Assembly: GCA_007922305.1 (NCBI GenBank)
Contig: ML677326.1
Location: forward strand, 59,786,870 to 59,850,869
Source: Dermatemys mawii
Taxonomy: Eukaryota; Chordata; Testudines; Dermatemydidae
DNA: 64,000 nucleotides
Direction: 5' to 3'
Of the stretch, positions 38,101 to 43,189 are shown in pieces. The notes beneath the pieces are model-generated. The model was not told the origin of the DNA and did not search any database. It saw nothing but the letters and a program-made list of their open reading frames with translations. Numbering within the stretch: position 1 is the first letter of the stretch; the number at the start of each line of letters is the position of its first letter. The translations under genes were made by a program, and so were the position numbers.

Positions 38101-39103
38101 TATTTTTATGAACACAGCTGGAATGAATTGTCCATTACAAAATGTGTGGATTGCACCATTTTGTATATTAAACACTGACTTTGCAAGTTTGTATATATCA
38201 TTATATTGTGTAGCAACAGACTCCCAAATCTATCTAAGCACCCTGGTTATAAATTCTATTAGAGATTATATGTCCAACTCCCGCATCTGACTTTGGGAAT
38301 CTCATCTACAGTCTTTATATTGAGTAACATAATTCTATATTTTGGTATTTTAATACACTGGAAGTGCATCAACTGAAAAGAACTTGAATGTTAAGATCTC
38401 CTGGTTACTTGTTATTTTCTGTCTTTGTTTGTATATATTCTCAACTTTCAGTAAGCAAGATTAAGCGTGGGTGTGCCGGGGAAGGCAGGTGGAGCGAATA
38501 GCGAGTAAGGACGGACGGTCTGGCCGCAGGGGAGCGGCGGGATCCCTTCAATTCATTCTTTGCACAATTCTCGTGCTTGAATGGTTTAAATCACAGAGTA
38601 ACTCTCAGGAAAAGCAGATCGTTGTCTTTGTGTTTCAGGGTCCTGCACCTGGGGCCCGACAACAAACGACTCTGCCAGGCACCCCAACGCCCCCGTTCCT
38701 ATGTAACCTGCCGGCAGCCGGTCAGTGGCCGTGCAAAGCAGCCCCGCGGCTCCCCCCTGCCTCGGGCTTGAGCCCGCTTCAGAAATAGGCAGAGGGGCCC
38801 GAGAGGCGGGCGGTGGGGGAAGCACCTGCCCCCGGGAAAGCTCCTCACGCGCTCCCCGGACACGCGGCGCGCGCGGACGGGTTGGGCTTCCATGTTTGGG
38901 CGCGTGGCTCCGCACGTGCTGGTTCCCGCAGGGGCCAGGCCGACACCTCGCTCCGTGTCTCGCGGCGGCGAGCGCCACGGACCGCGGTGTCGTCCCCCAC
39001 CCCGCGGTGCGGGTGCTGGGGTCTCGCCCCGGCGGCTCTCAGCGCCCCCCACAGCTGGGGCCCGGGAGCGCGACAAGCGACACCCCGCCCCCGCACTCAC
39101 CAT
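3021..39103 (-). CDS. TMA16: TMA16, translation machinery-associated protein 16 (seven-exon gene, whole coding span)
   Basis: The coding sequence joins complement segments 39101-39103, 34083-34195, 25249-25286, 24007-24091, 21037-21185, 7162-7204 and 3021-3159, for 570 nt (189 aa plus stop). It was found by recognising conserved blocks ([50 protein letters not shown]) and checking that each is bounded by GT-AG signals with compatible phases. From established knowledge, TMA16 is a small basic nuclear/nucleolar protein that binds pre-60S ribosomal particles and takes part in large-subunit maturation. The N-terminal half is lysine- and arginine-rich and the C-terminus acidic, as expected for the family. 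The human protein, as I recall, has about 203 residues; the shortfall here is in the divergent acidic tail. The gene starts in a CpG island, as a housekeeping gene would. Splicing was predicted by eye and not tested against transcripts. Confidence 0.93.
4985..5090. repeat. Fragment of 'AAAATGCTGAGCACCC' fold-back type interspersed repeat
   Basis: TTAAAATGCTGAGCACCCA followed by TCAGCAGCTCTGAAAATCC resembles a palindromic MITE-like repeat found in turtles and crocodilians, in which the phrase 'tttgaaaat...gctgagcaccc' recurs in both orientations. It lies in TMA16 intron 6. Confidence 0.4.
5110..5215 (-). repeat. CR1 3'-end fragment, antisense
   Basis: ACCATATCAGATTGAACCAC followed by TGGTCCACCTAATCCACCAT and TCCTGTTCTCTGTATC is the reverse complement of a CR1 3' UTR (the 'dispute of two Cs' form: tactggattaggtggacc...). 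It is a short remnant in TMA16 intron 6. Confidence 0.6.
7021..7077. repeat. T-run followed by A-run low-complexity tract
   Basis: After repeats of GGTTTGGTTTT come about 14 T and then a long A-rich tract with AAAATAAAATAAAA. The T-run and A-run are complementary and adjacent. It is 77 bp beyond the TMA16 exon 6 donor, inside intron 6. Confidence 0.8.
7162..7204 (-). CDS. TMA16: TMA16 coding exon 6 (43 bp)
   Basis: This short exon lies between acceptor TTGTTCCCTTTAG and donor AG|GTGAGT. After completing a Glu codon it encodes [13 protein letters not shown] and leaves AG for the next Arg. The human counterpart reads EIPDILNASNLKTFR as I recall it, so position and phase fit TMA16. It lies about 13.8 kb from exon 5 across the repeat-rich intron 5. 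Confidence 0.92.
7640..7765 (+). repeat. L3/MIR-like ancient repeat fragment
   Basis: TTATTTGTATTACAACTGTA, CCCATTGTGTTATACGTACA and CAAGCCCTACTCCAAAGAAC followed by TTATAGT match the layout of an old CR1/L3-type repeat ('...gtacaaacacataacaaagagacagtccctgccccaaagagcttacaatc'). It is diverged and fragmentary. The same family recurs at 17178-17310 and 48288-48375. Confidence 0.5.
7780..7892. repeat. Fold-back type interspersed repeat fragment ('tttaggcacttaggctcctaaa')
   Basis: TTTCAAAACTGGTTTAGGCA, CTTAGGCTCCTAAACTTC and GACACTTTTGAAATTTTAC belong to the same recurrent family as 10205-10325 and 11285-11450. The fragments share phrases such as 'ttaggctcctaa' and 'tttgaaaat'. Family name uncertain. 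Confidence 0.45.
8072..8090 (+). repeat. Poly-G tract
   Basis: GGGGTGGGGGGGGGGG-type run directly before TCTCCATCATGG. Simple-sequence tract in TMA16 intron 5. Confidence 0.8.
8608..8837. mobile_element. hAT non-autonomous MITE (230 bp) with exact 8-bp target duplication
   Basis: The element starts CAGGAATCTTCAAACTTTTT and ends AGTTTGAAGACCACTG, so its ends are imperfect inverted repeats of the hAT type (CA-rich terminal, TTCAAACT core). The 8 bases TTCTAGGA occur immediately on both sides (8600-8607 and 8838-8845), which proves transposition. The interior is CpG-rich with GCCGC/GGCGG repeats and has no transposase. Open frames across it are an effect of its GC content. It sits in TMA16 intron 5. 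Confidence 0.9.
10205..10325. repeat. Fold-back type interspersed repeat fragment
   Basis: CAAATTTTCAAAAATGCCTA, GGTCGCATTTAGGTACCTAG, GAACTATGGGAGCTGCTAAA and TACTTTGAAAATCTG follow the layout of a palindromic repeat ('gattttcaaaggcgcctaa...tgggagctg...tttgaaaatc'). Both ends carry the TTGAAAAT/ATTTTCAA signature in inverted orientation. Confidence 0.5.
11285..11450. repeat. Fold-back type interspersed repeat fragment
   Basis: GATTTTTGAAATTGGATGCC, TTAGGCTC-like 'ttggctcctaaatcc', AGCAGCTCCAACTGAATTCA and TTAGCATTTTTGAAAAATC indicate the same family as 10205-10325. It lies in TMA16 intron 5. Confidence 0.5.
12516..12978. mobile_element. hAT non-autonomous element inserted in CR1
   Basis: Ends are CAGGGGTTCTCAGACTTCAT and CAGTTTGAGAACCGCTG, the classic hAT (MER5-like) inverted termini. 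The GC-rich interior repeats phrases such as AAGCCCAAGCCCT and GAAGCCTGAGCCCTG in both orientations. CR1 text continues across it, marking the insertion even though the target duplication has decayed. There is no transposase; the open frame at 12532-12888 is only a by-product. Confidence 0.85.
13372..13971. repeat. TIR repeat of the 'AGCTGGTTGAAAA' family inserted in CR1
   Basis: The left end is AGCTGGCTGGAAAACAAA. The right end, read in reverse, is AGAACTGGTTGAAAAATTTT, so the ends are inverted. The flanking CR1 text is duplicated approximately (TTCACACAA versus CTCACCAA), consistent with a target duplication. The interior has AT-rich arms with repeated 'gaaaattt/aaattttt' phrases and a central GC-richer section (CAGTGACAGGGCACTAAGCC). 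The A-run at 13397-13418 is inside it. Related copies are at 29829-30644 and near 44848. Superfamily not determined. Confidence 0.6.
14069..16884 (+). mobile_element. hAT (Charlie-like) DNA transposon with inactivated transposase, inserted in CR1
   Basis: The element begins CAAGGATGGGGAAACTACAG and ends TTCGCCCACTCCTG; the termini are inverted. Flanks TCTTAGGT (14061-14068) and TTTTAGCT (16885-16892) match at 6 of 8 positions, as expected for an old 8-bp hAT target duplication. It interrupts the antisense CR1. At 2.8 kb it is close to full length for the group, and it carries a transposase relic on the plus strand (14954-16588). A shorter, GC-rich element with nearly the same termini is at 28114-28950. 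Confidence 0.88.
14954..16588 (+). pseudogene. hAT transposase relic, GTF2IRD2/Charlie8-like
   Basis: Translated pieces are at 14954-15346, 15583-15768, 15788-16066, 16073-16279 and 16403-16588, separated by stops and frameshifts. The N-terminal piece has a BED-like zinc finger start ([18 protein letters not shown]) and continues with [20 protein letters not shown], a typical Charlie8/GTF2IRD2-like stretch. The zinc-binding His positions read Tyr (CYFSTKY), so the finger is dead. Middle pieces include [20 protein letters not shown], and the C-terminal piece has the hAT dimerisation motif ([20 protein letters not shown]). It is a broken mobile-element gene. Some relatives, such as GTF2IRD2, were domesticated, but here the frame is destroyed. 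Confidence 0.85.
17178..17310 (+). repeat. L3/MIR-like ancient repeat fragment
   Basis: ATTTGTATTGTGGTAGCACC, 'aaagggccttagctgggg', GCACTGTACAGATACAACAA and CAATTCCTGCCCAGAAGAGC followed by TTATAATCC fit the conserved layout of an old CR1/L3-like repeat common in amniotes. It lies just beyond the nested CR1 stack. Confidence 0.6.
20438..20681 (+). repeat. Near-perfect 122-bp tandem duplication
   Basis: Unit 1 is 20438-20559 and unit 2 is 20560-20681. Both start ATTATGCATCC and end GGCTAC. I see a single difference (TTTTGGCGTGG in unit 1, TTTTGGCTTGG in unit 2). It lies in TMA16 intron 5, about 350 bp beyond exon 5. The near identity means a recent duplication or an assembly artefact. Confidence 0.95.
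21037..21185 (-). CDS. TMA16: TMA16 coding exon 5
   Basis: This 149-bp exon is the largest in the coding region. Acceptor TTGTTGTCTTTCAG precedes it and donor G|GTATGG follows. It encodes [19 protein letters not shown], then [19 protein letters not shown] and [11 protein letters not shown]. This is the best-conserved central block of TMA16. The open frame continues past the donor into the intron (MAALFLVVQ...) but that part has no similarity to the family, which supports the donor chosen. Confidence 0.95.
21588..21914 (-). repeat. Antisense CR1 fragment abutting a hAT MITE
   Basis: Plus-strand phrases 'tttagtctgacttcctcc', TTCCTAGAGCATATCTTTG, ATGGAGAATCCACCACAACT, CAATGGTTAATTACTCTGAC and TTATTTCCAGTCTGAT are the reverse complement of CR1 ORF2/3' end sequence. 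The CR1 text stops where the MITE at 21915 begins, and I could not follow it clearly beyond the MITE. TMA16 intron 4. Confidence 0.75.
21915..22224 (+). mobile_element. hAT MITE copy A (about 310 bp)
   Basis: It begins CAGGGGTAGACAACCTATGG and ends GAAAGGTTGCTGACTCCTG. Internal phrases include GCGGCACGTGAGCTAATTTT, AACCTTATTTACTTTATATA and GAGACCTTCTAAAAACATTA. The same sequence occurs in reverse orientation at 22726-23035. No clear target duplication remains. Located in TMA16 intron 4. Confidence 0.85.
22654..23132. repeat. Fold-back element ('TTTCAGAGTAG...GTTAGTCTGTAT' family) hosting a hAT MITE
   Basis: Host pieces are 22654-22725 and 23044-23132. The left piece has TTAGTCTGTATCCCAAAAAG and AAGGAGTACTTGTGACACC. 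The right piece has GGTGCCACAAGTACTCCTCA, the reverse complement of the left, and ends AACCTGT, which matches the start ACAGGTT in reverse. I recognise this as a repeat that is very common in turtle genomes, but I do not know its formal class. Confidence 0.7.
22726..23035 (-). mobile_element. hAT MITE copy B with exact 8-bp target duplication, inverted relative to copy A
   Basis: It begins CAGGGATCGGCAACCTTTCG and ends CATAGGTTGCCTACCCCTA. The bases CCTTAGAG occur on both sides (22718-22725 and 23036-23043). Removing the element and one copy restores the fold-back repeat phrase 'caccttagagactaacc'. Read in reverse, it aligns along its whole length with copy A at 21915-22224. Confidence 0.93.
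23156..23190 (+). repeat. (AAT)n microsatellite
   Basis: About ten uninterrupted ATA/TAA trinucleotides followed by an A-run. It lies in TMA16 intron 4, beyond the fold-back element. Confidence 0.95.
24007..24091 (-). CDS. TMA16: TMA16 coding exon 4
   Basis: This 85-bp exon follows acceptor TTTGTTCCTGTAG and ends at donor AA|GTAAGA. Its first two bases complete Gly, then [12 protein letters not shown] and [11 protein letters not shown] are read. This corresponds to the central EKLQWF...ACELIE region of TMA16. Two bases remain and are completed to Lys by exon 5. Confidence 0.94.
25249..25286 (-). CDS. TMA16: TMA16 coding exon 3 (38-bp microexon)
   Basis: This is a very short exon between acceptor TGTCTTTTAG and donor G|GTGAGT. 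Its first base completes a Lys codon left by exon 2, then [12 protein letters not shown] is read, and one G remains for the next Gly codon. The LKNEKALRL block is conserved in TMA16. Because it is short it would be missed by an ORF-length threshold, but phase and motif agree exactly on both sides. Confidence 0.92.
27595..27692 (+). repeat. Truncated Harbinger-like MITE ('AAGGTATGTCTACACTGCA')
   Basis: It starts TAAGGTATGTCTACACTGCA and runs through GCTGGCGTGTGTCAGCTGG and GGGGCTTGGGCTATCTGGGG to CTGTTTAACTGC. In complete copies of this family, as I recall, the text ends with the reverse of the start (...gcagtgtagacat); that end is missing here. TMA16 intron 2. Confidence 0.6.
28114..28950. 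mobile_element. hAT non-autonomous element, GC-rich (837 bp)
   Basis: Termini CAAGGGTGGGCAAACTGCGG and AGTTTGCCCACTCCTG are inverted and closely match those of the transposase-bearing hAT at 14069. Flanks CCCCAGTG and CTCTTGTG agree at 5 of 8 positions. The interior has a GC-rich half with a degenerate tandem repeat of about 59 bp (CCTGAGAACGGGGCTGGCGC at 28301, and again at 28360) and a G-run-rich half (28610-28870) with potential to form G-quadruplexes. The open frames over 200 nt here, including 27938-28651, are composition artefacts. Confidence 0.85.
29170..29642 (+). repeat. LTR-like block with a TATA box, unclassified
   Basis: A run of CT-rich phrases (GACTTCACCTCCTGACTCAG, CCTTGGCCCTGACTGCCCTT, 'cagatcctgaca') follows a clear CCTATATAAAACAAG near 29379. 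The combination of TATA box, then 'ctgactc...ccctgac' arrays and 'cctgaca' resembles LTRs of turtle Gypsy-like retroelements as I remember them. The boundaries and target duplication could not be fixed. TMA16 intron 2. Confidence 0.4.
29829..30644. repeat. TIR repeat of the 'AGCTGGTTGAAAA' family, interrupted by a CR1
   Basis: The left end is AGCTTGTTGGAAAATTTTC. The right end read in reverse is AGGGCTGGCCAAAACTTGTG. The arms are AT-rich (ACAAAATTCAGTTTCATCAG) and the centre GC-richer (GGGATGCCTAGGCGCCTCC). A CR1 3' end interrupts it at 30297-30557. It parallels the copy at 13372-13971 in layout. Confidence 0.55.
30297..30557 (+). repeat. CR1 LINE 3' end (sense, 5'-truncated)
   Basis: Phrases AAGGAGTAATGGTCTCAAGT, TAGGTTGGATATTAGGAAAA, 'cttgagcagggggttgaact' and AGATGACCTCCTGAGG lead to the characteristic tail ATTCTATGATTCTATGA at 30541-30557. 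A 5'-truncated copy with an intact tail is typical of CR1 insertion. It interrupts the TIR repeat 29829-30644. Confidence 0.93.
31160..31372. mobile_element. Mariner/Tigger-like MITE (213 bp) with TA target site
   Basis: It begins CAGGCATGTCACTTCTTACG and ends ATGCGACACGCCTG, with TA on both sides (31158-31159 and 31373-31374). Internal phrases TTCCGCTTTACGCGG and 'ttctgctttacgcggtaacc' are typical of Tigger/pogo-related MITEs. No transposase. TMA16 intron 2. Confidence 0.8.
32743..32800 (-). repeat. CR1 3'-end fragment, antisense
   Basis: AGAATCATAGAAGATTAAGG followed by TTGGAAGAGACCTCAGAAGG and TCATCTAGTCCAGTCCTC is the reverse complement of a CR1 3' UTR with its terminal 'ctatgattct'. Confidence 0.88.
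33708..33765 (+). repeat. CR1 3'-end relic
   Basis: GACAAAATGACCTCTTTGGG followed by TCCCCTCCAATCCTACAATT matches the end of CR1 ('...tagatgacctctcgaggtcccttccaaccctatgattc') with many changes. TMA16 intron 1. Confidence 0.55.
34083..34195 (-). CDS. TMA16: TMA16 coding exon 2
   Basis: This 113-bp exon follows the acceptor TTTCATTTCAG and ends at the donor AA|GTGAGT. It starts in phase 0 and leaves two bases. It encodes [14 protein letters not shown], then [19 protein letters not shown] and a lysine/glutamate-rich end. The [11 protein letters not shown] block is the signature of the TMA16 family and identified the gene. The other minus-strand frame that I checked through it hits a stop. Confidence 0.95.
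34380..35060. repeat. GC-rich interspersed-repeat-like block, unclassified
   Basis: A GC-rich block with sharp edges in AT-rich intron 1. Phrases such as CCCTGAAAGGGTTAAAAGCC, AAAGGCCTGAAAGGGTAGTA, GGCCAGCAGGAGGCACCACA and 'cattacagtggc' resemble repeated turtle sequence I have seen but cannot name. Several overlapping frames of 60-130 codons exist on both strands; none has a recognisable domain. An LTR of unknown type is one possibility. Confidence 0.35.
36733..37872 (+). repeat. CR1 LINE, 5'-truncated, with reverse transcriptase relic
   Basis: Translation gives [15 protein letters not shown] (RT block A), then a [13 protein letters not shown] stretch and [10 protein letters not shown], the F/YADD catalytic box. 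After these come [40 protein letters not shown] and the 3' end with AGATGATCTCTCGAGGTTCC and TATGATTCTATGA. Frameshifts and stops separate the parts (36899-37177, 37357-37539, 37600-37812), so it is dead. Located in TMA16 intron 1, opposite to the gene. Confidence 0.92.
39101..39103 (-). CDS. TMA16: TMA16 coding exon 1 (start codon only)
   Basis: On the minus strand the sequence reads GACTCGCCATG followed directly by GTGAGTGCGG, so the initiator ATG is the last codon of exon 1 and a strong donor follows. Exon 2 continues with CCA AAA, giving a protein that begins Met-Pro-Lys-Val-Pro-Lys-Gly, which fits the known TMA16 N-terminus. The 5' untranslated part lies at higher coordinates inside the CpG island; its start cannot be fixed from sequence. 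Confidence 0.85.
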
Positions 39104-39332
39104 GGCGAGTCCCACGCGTCCGCCAAGCCAGCGGCGCAGGCAACAGCGACACGTGTGCGGCGCGAGCACCTCTGCAAAAACCGGAACCAGGAGTCTTGTC
39201 CGCCGTGAAAAGAGCCCGGCCCGGTGCCCCGCTCCCGAGCGTCCCGTTCCGCCTGCTCGGTGATTCCGTCACTGCCCGGCGCCGCGGCCCGTTCCTCGCC
39301 AGTGTGGCCAGGGGCTGCGGCTCGGGTTCCTG

Positions 39333-39380
39333 GCCCGCCCCTCCTGCTGATCCCCAGCCCGCCCCTCCTGCTGATCCCCA
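39333..39380 (+). repeat. Two exact tandem 24-bp units with GC boxes
   Basis: Units 39333-39356 and 39357-39380 are identical, each starting GCCCGCCCCTCCTGCTGATC. Each carries a GC box suited to Sp1-family factors. They lie about 230-280 bp upstream of the TMA16 start codon. Confidence 0.9.
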
Positions 39381-39742
39381 GCCCCGCTACCCCAAACCGG
39401 GTAGGAGGAAAGAGCGAGTCACAGCCGCGGGCGGGGCCAGCTCCGGCCCTAAGAGCAGCAGTTTTCTTAAGAAAAACCTCAAAACGAAACCAAGTTTTAT
39501 GAAGGACCTTGTGGGAAACTATTACCATTTGACTGATCCCCCACCCCCACCCCCAACAGGAGCAGCAAATGATAATACAGTAATAATGGTAGAAAGCATG
39601 TGGATCCTTAACACTAGCAAACAGCCCTAGGAAGTCACCAGTTCTCTCTGCTTTACTCCTGGGGGGCATATTGCACCAAAACAATACAAATTCTGCGCAC
39701 ATTATAGTATTTTAAAATTCTGAAAATGTTAAATGTGTAGGC

Positions 39743-39844
39743 TAGGGTGACCAGATGTCCCGATATTTGGGCCTGTTTCTTATATAGGCACCTATTACCC
39801 CCACCCTCATTCTGATTTTTCACACTTGCTATCTGGTCACCCTA
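39743..39844. mobile_element. 102-bp MITE with exact 8-bp target duplication, upstream of TMA16
   Basis: The ends TAGGGTGACCAGAT and ATCTGGTCACCCTA are perfect 14-bp inverted repeats. GTGTAGGC flanks both sides (39735-39742 and 39845-39852). The 8-bp duplication and size suggest a hAT-type MITE. It lies about 640 bp upstream of the TMA16 start codon, just outside the CpG island. Confidence 0.93.
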
Positions 39845-39859
39845 GTGTAGGCTCTGGGG

Positions 39860-42430
39860 CACTGGCTGCACCCCCACTCTCGAGGCTGAACTCTACTTTA
39901 ACACAGGCCAAGGAACAGGCTTGCCCCAGAAACACCCCAGGGCCCTGCTCCTCCATATCAGGTGCACCAGGTGTGGGCAGGCAGGCTCAGCAAAGCAGGA
40001 TCCAAGTGTGGAGGGGCTTAGTGAGGGGGAGGGACAGATCCAGGTGTGGGTTGAGGGTTCTGTGTGGGGCAATCTGGGTGCAGAGGGAGGGATTTGGATG
40101 CACAGGGGCTTGTTGGGAGGGGGGCTCTGGGTGCAATGGTAATTGGACTTTGCGGGGGAGTTGAGATGAAGGAGAACCTCTGGGCTATAGCATTTCAAGG
40201 ACAGTTGTGACCTAGAGACCCTTGGTGCCAGTTGGCAGAGGTCATGGAGGTAATAGGGTTTTATAGGGATCCCCTGGGTTGGATATCTGCATGGTAGTTC
40301 ACCAAAGGATGGGATGTGAGGTCTCTACCAAGAGCTAGTAGACTACTGGTCATCATAATCATAGCAAATCATTCTATACTGAATACTATGTGCTTAAGGT
40401 CTTAGAGTTAAGGTAAGTCACCAGAAAGGTACATACTCTGAAGAAGTTTCTCTCAGGTAGGAGGTAACTGATACATATCTCTCTGGCTGACCACGTCTAT
40501 ATCATATGCTTCAGGCCATATGCCTATTTGCACTGAGTCAGGTGCGAACTGACAGATTGTGAAACCTACAAAAGAGGAAATCTGTAAGAAGAAGCAAACA
40601 GCACTGGGGAAGTGTTCTGTTTATGAATCAGGACAAAGGATTTGTCTGATATATCTTGAAATGCAAAGAGACACACTGACTCCTGCACCTAGACGTCAAA
40701 TTGACAGCGTTCACATGAAAGAAGATTCACACCCTGCCTTTCTGTAAAGCACTGCAAGCATTTCAAGTGAGGATTAGATATGGGAGTATCTTGTTAATGA
40801 ACTCTCGGCTCTAAAATGGAGTATTTATTATTTTATTTTATATGTAACCATTTGTTTCCAGTACATCTACTTGTTACTAGTTGTATCCCTATACTTGATT
40901 TCACTATAGGCAAATCTAAGTGCTGTGAGTTAAGTGTAGCAGTAGTCTGAGGTGGAACTGGTAAGCTGGGGTATACTGTTTCTTTGGAAGCAGTGAAGCA
41001 GTGAATATGGTGAGGATCCAGTGGACCAGGGTCTGGTCCAAGGAGATGCTCTGATGACTGAACTGTGCCTGTTGTTAACCAGCAGAGCGACAGTAGGATC
41101 TGTGAGGTATGGAAGGAAGTGCTTGTGTTGTCAGTGAGGTTGGGAATCTGACTCAGAGTCAGTCACAGACAAGGCCTCACATTAAGGGCAAGTAGTAGTG
41201 AGGTGCTTTACAGCCCTGGGTACCCCAAGGAAGCATCACAGCAGTTCTATAGCTGGATGCCTCCCATGCTGCAGAACAGTGCTATGCTTTAACCATATGA
41301 AGAGACGATTGTAACCTAATATGTTATTTGTAAAGTGTGGATGAACCGAAAGGGAACATAAGCCTCTCTGCCAGGATGGGGAGAAAAGAAGACTGGATAA
41401 CTATGAAGTCAGAAGGCAACTTTCTATCCACATTCACTATGCAAGAGATAATGAACTCGCAATCCTTCCTTCCTATTTTCCCTGTTCTTCCACCACCCAT
41501 ACTTTATTATGCAAAGGCAGACCAGTGAACCCCCTCAGCTACTGAATCATTTAGCATGCTTTTGGAATTTCCTTAGTCATAAGAGGCCTCTCTTGCCTTT
41601 CAGCACTTTACCCATCCCACACATTGCTTGTACAAAAGCTTCTTTTCACGAGAAATGCACATTGTCATGCATCAGAGACTAAATCCTAACATGACATCAT
41701 TTCTGCTCTTTTGGGAGAAGACTTCTAAAGTGGTGGAAGGTATAGCCTCTTAGGCTGTTCTAAAACTAACTAAACAGAGATTTTTGCAGTAAATACTGGA
41801 GGAAGGATAGTCTTGTGATTAAGGCTCAGGGAAGTTTGAATAGAATGGAAATAGAACTAAAATGAGTCAGGGTACCATTATGTTGGCACTTTTGCTCCTT
41901 CATCTATATTTTTAGGATAATTTAAACAAGGTTGCTTATCCTCTTGTTTTAATAACATGCACCTTACACCACGTTAATGTTAGATGAAAACCATTACCAA
42001 TCCAAGTTACCAAGTTTCCTTGTAAACCCAAAACTGCCACTGACCATTCTCAGCTGGAGTCTAGGTCTGCAAGGAATGCCAAAGGGCTACCAGGGATGAA
42101 GTTGCACAGATTCCTCTCTTGAACTCAGAACTTGTAAAAGTTGCTCTACAGTGTAATAGGGAAGGGATTTTTTAAAAAACCAAATCACTCAAAAGAACTC
42201 TAATGTAACAAAAATGTTGTCACCGAAGCAGCAGAATAATCTCCTAGTAATTTGAAATGTTCCCTAAAGGCTATTCAAATGCTATTCTATATTGAGGATC
42301 AAAAAGGTGAGTTAATTATCTCATCAGCTACTGAACAAAAATAGAAAATTGTGCACAGCACATATCTTACAGGTGCTTAAGGAAAGATACTAGTTTCACA
42401 GATGGATTAAAAACTATATTGTAACTAAGG
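39860..42430. other. Intergenic stretch, no gene recognised
   Basis: It contains G-rich sequence near 39960-40160 and moderately GC-rich text near 40900-41280. Short frames (40559-40747, 41337-41528) show no known domain, codon pattern or splice context. Upstream of TMA16 the nearest genes in mammals are NPY-receptor genes; no receptor-length frame is present. Confidence 0.6.
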
Positions 42431-42438
42431 TGTTAGGG

Positions 42439-42575
42439 CAGTGTTTCTCAACCTGCAGCCCAGAGGCTGCTTGTGGCCCACTCAGCACAAAGTTGCAGCC
42501 CATGTGACATGCTCAGGGCCATACAAATAGTATTGGCTGTGGCCTACAATGGTAAATATGTTGAGAACTAATATG
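42439..42575. mobile_element. hAT MITE remnant ('CAGTGTTTCTCAACCTGCAG')
   Basis: It begins CAGTGTTTCTCAACCTGCAG and has internal phrases 'gcttgtggcccactcagcac' and CATGTGACATGCTCAGGGCC. It ends near ATGTTGAGAACTAATATG, a decayed version of the inverted start. The length of about 137 bp is typical for this MITE. Confidence 0.75.
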
Positions 42576-42744
42576 AGGGTAATATCAAATACAGTATCTT
42601 TGCAATAGTTTCTTAGTTTGAAGTGCAAATAATCTTAGTAAATATGAAAACTTCCATCTTGAACAGTTGTTCATGCTAGTTGTAGGGTGTGTCTTGTTTA
42701 TTTGTTTTTAAACTCCACTATCTAACTTATATTCAGATCTGAGC

Positions 42745-43180
42745 CATACACAAGTTTGTATAGAACTGTAGCAGAGTTGCTTGCTCCTTTGTGGTCCAGA
42801 GGCCTGGGCCCAACCAGCCGTGATTACTGAAGAGAGCACAAAGGAACAGCAAGCTGCATTCAGAGAGCTGAGCAGGTGAGACAGGGAAGACTCTAAAACA
42901 AGGGGGAGTTGCTAGGAAGGGCTGGGAGTAGCCTAAGCCAAGGCAGGAAAGGACATGAGACACCAAGGGAGCTTGGGCCTGTGCCTAGCCTAAGGCTGAG
43001 GGGAAGGCCTTTGTGTCACTTTTTAGTTTAAGTGAATAAACCAGACCCAATAGAGGAGTGTTGGTGCACTGGTAAAATCCTCATTTGGAGCAAATCTGAG
43101 GAAAGGGGAAAGTGAGGTGAAGGACTGTTCACAGGGCTGCCTGAGGCCATAAAAGGGTGCCAGAGAGAGACCACGTTGAC
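42745..43180. repeat. Unclassified interspersed-repeat-like block
   Basis: GCTGAGGGGAAGGCCTTTGT, TAAGTGAATAAACCAGACCC and AGAGGAGTGTTGGTGCACTG are phrases I associate with a common turtle repeat. Boundaries were not found and there is no coding signal. Confidence 0.35.
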
Positions 43181-43189
43181 AGAAACAAA

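Larger units (their letters stand above)
38640..39450 (-). promoter_or_regulatory. CpG island holding the TMA16 promoter and first exon
   Basis: CpG is abundant (CGCGGCGGCGAGCG, CGCGGCGCGCGCGG) against a background with very few CpGs. The TMA16 start codon and first donor are at 39101-39103 and 39100-39095. Upstream for the gene, at 39181-39186, is CCGGAA, a consensus core for ETS factors, and GC boxes CCCGCCCC occur at 39335 and 39359. No TATA box was seen. The large open frames on both strands (for example 38725-39630) are composition effects. No divergent partner exon was recognised. Confidence 0.85.

Noticed and set aside
38725..39630. 301-codon plus-strand and 201-codon minus-strand open frames across the CpG island
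   Set aside because: They arise from GC-rich composition with few stop codons, have no recognisable domains, and overlap the TMA16 promoter and first exon.
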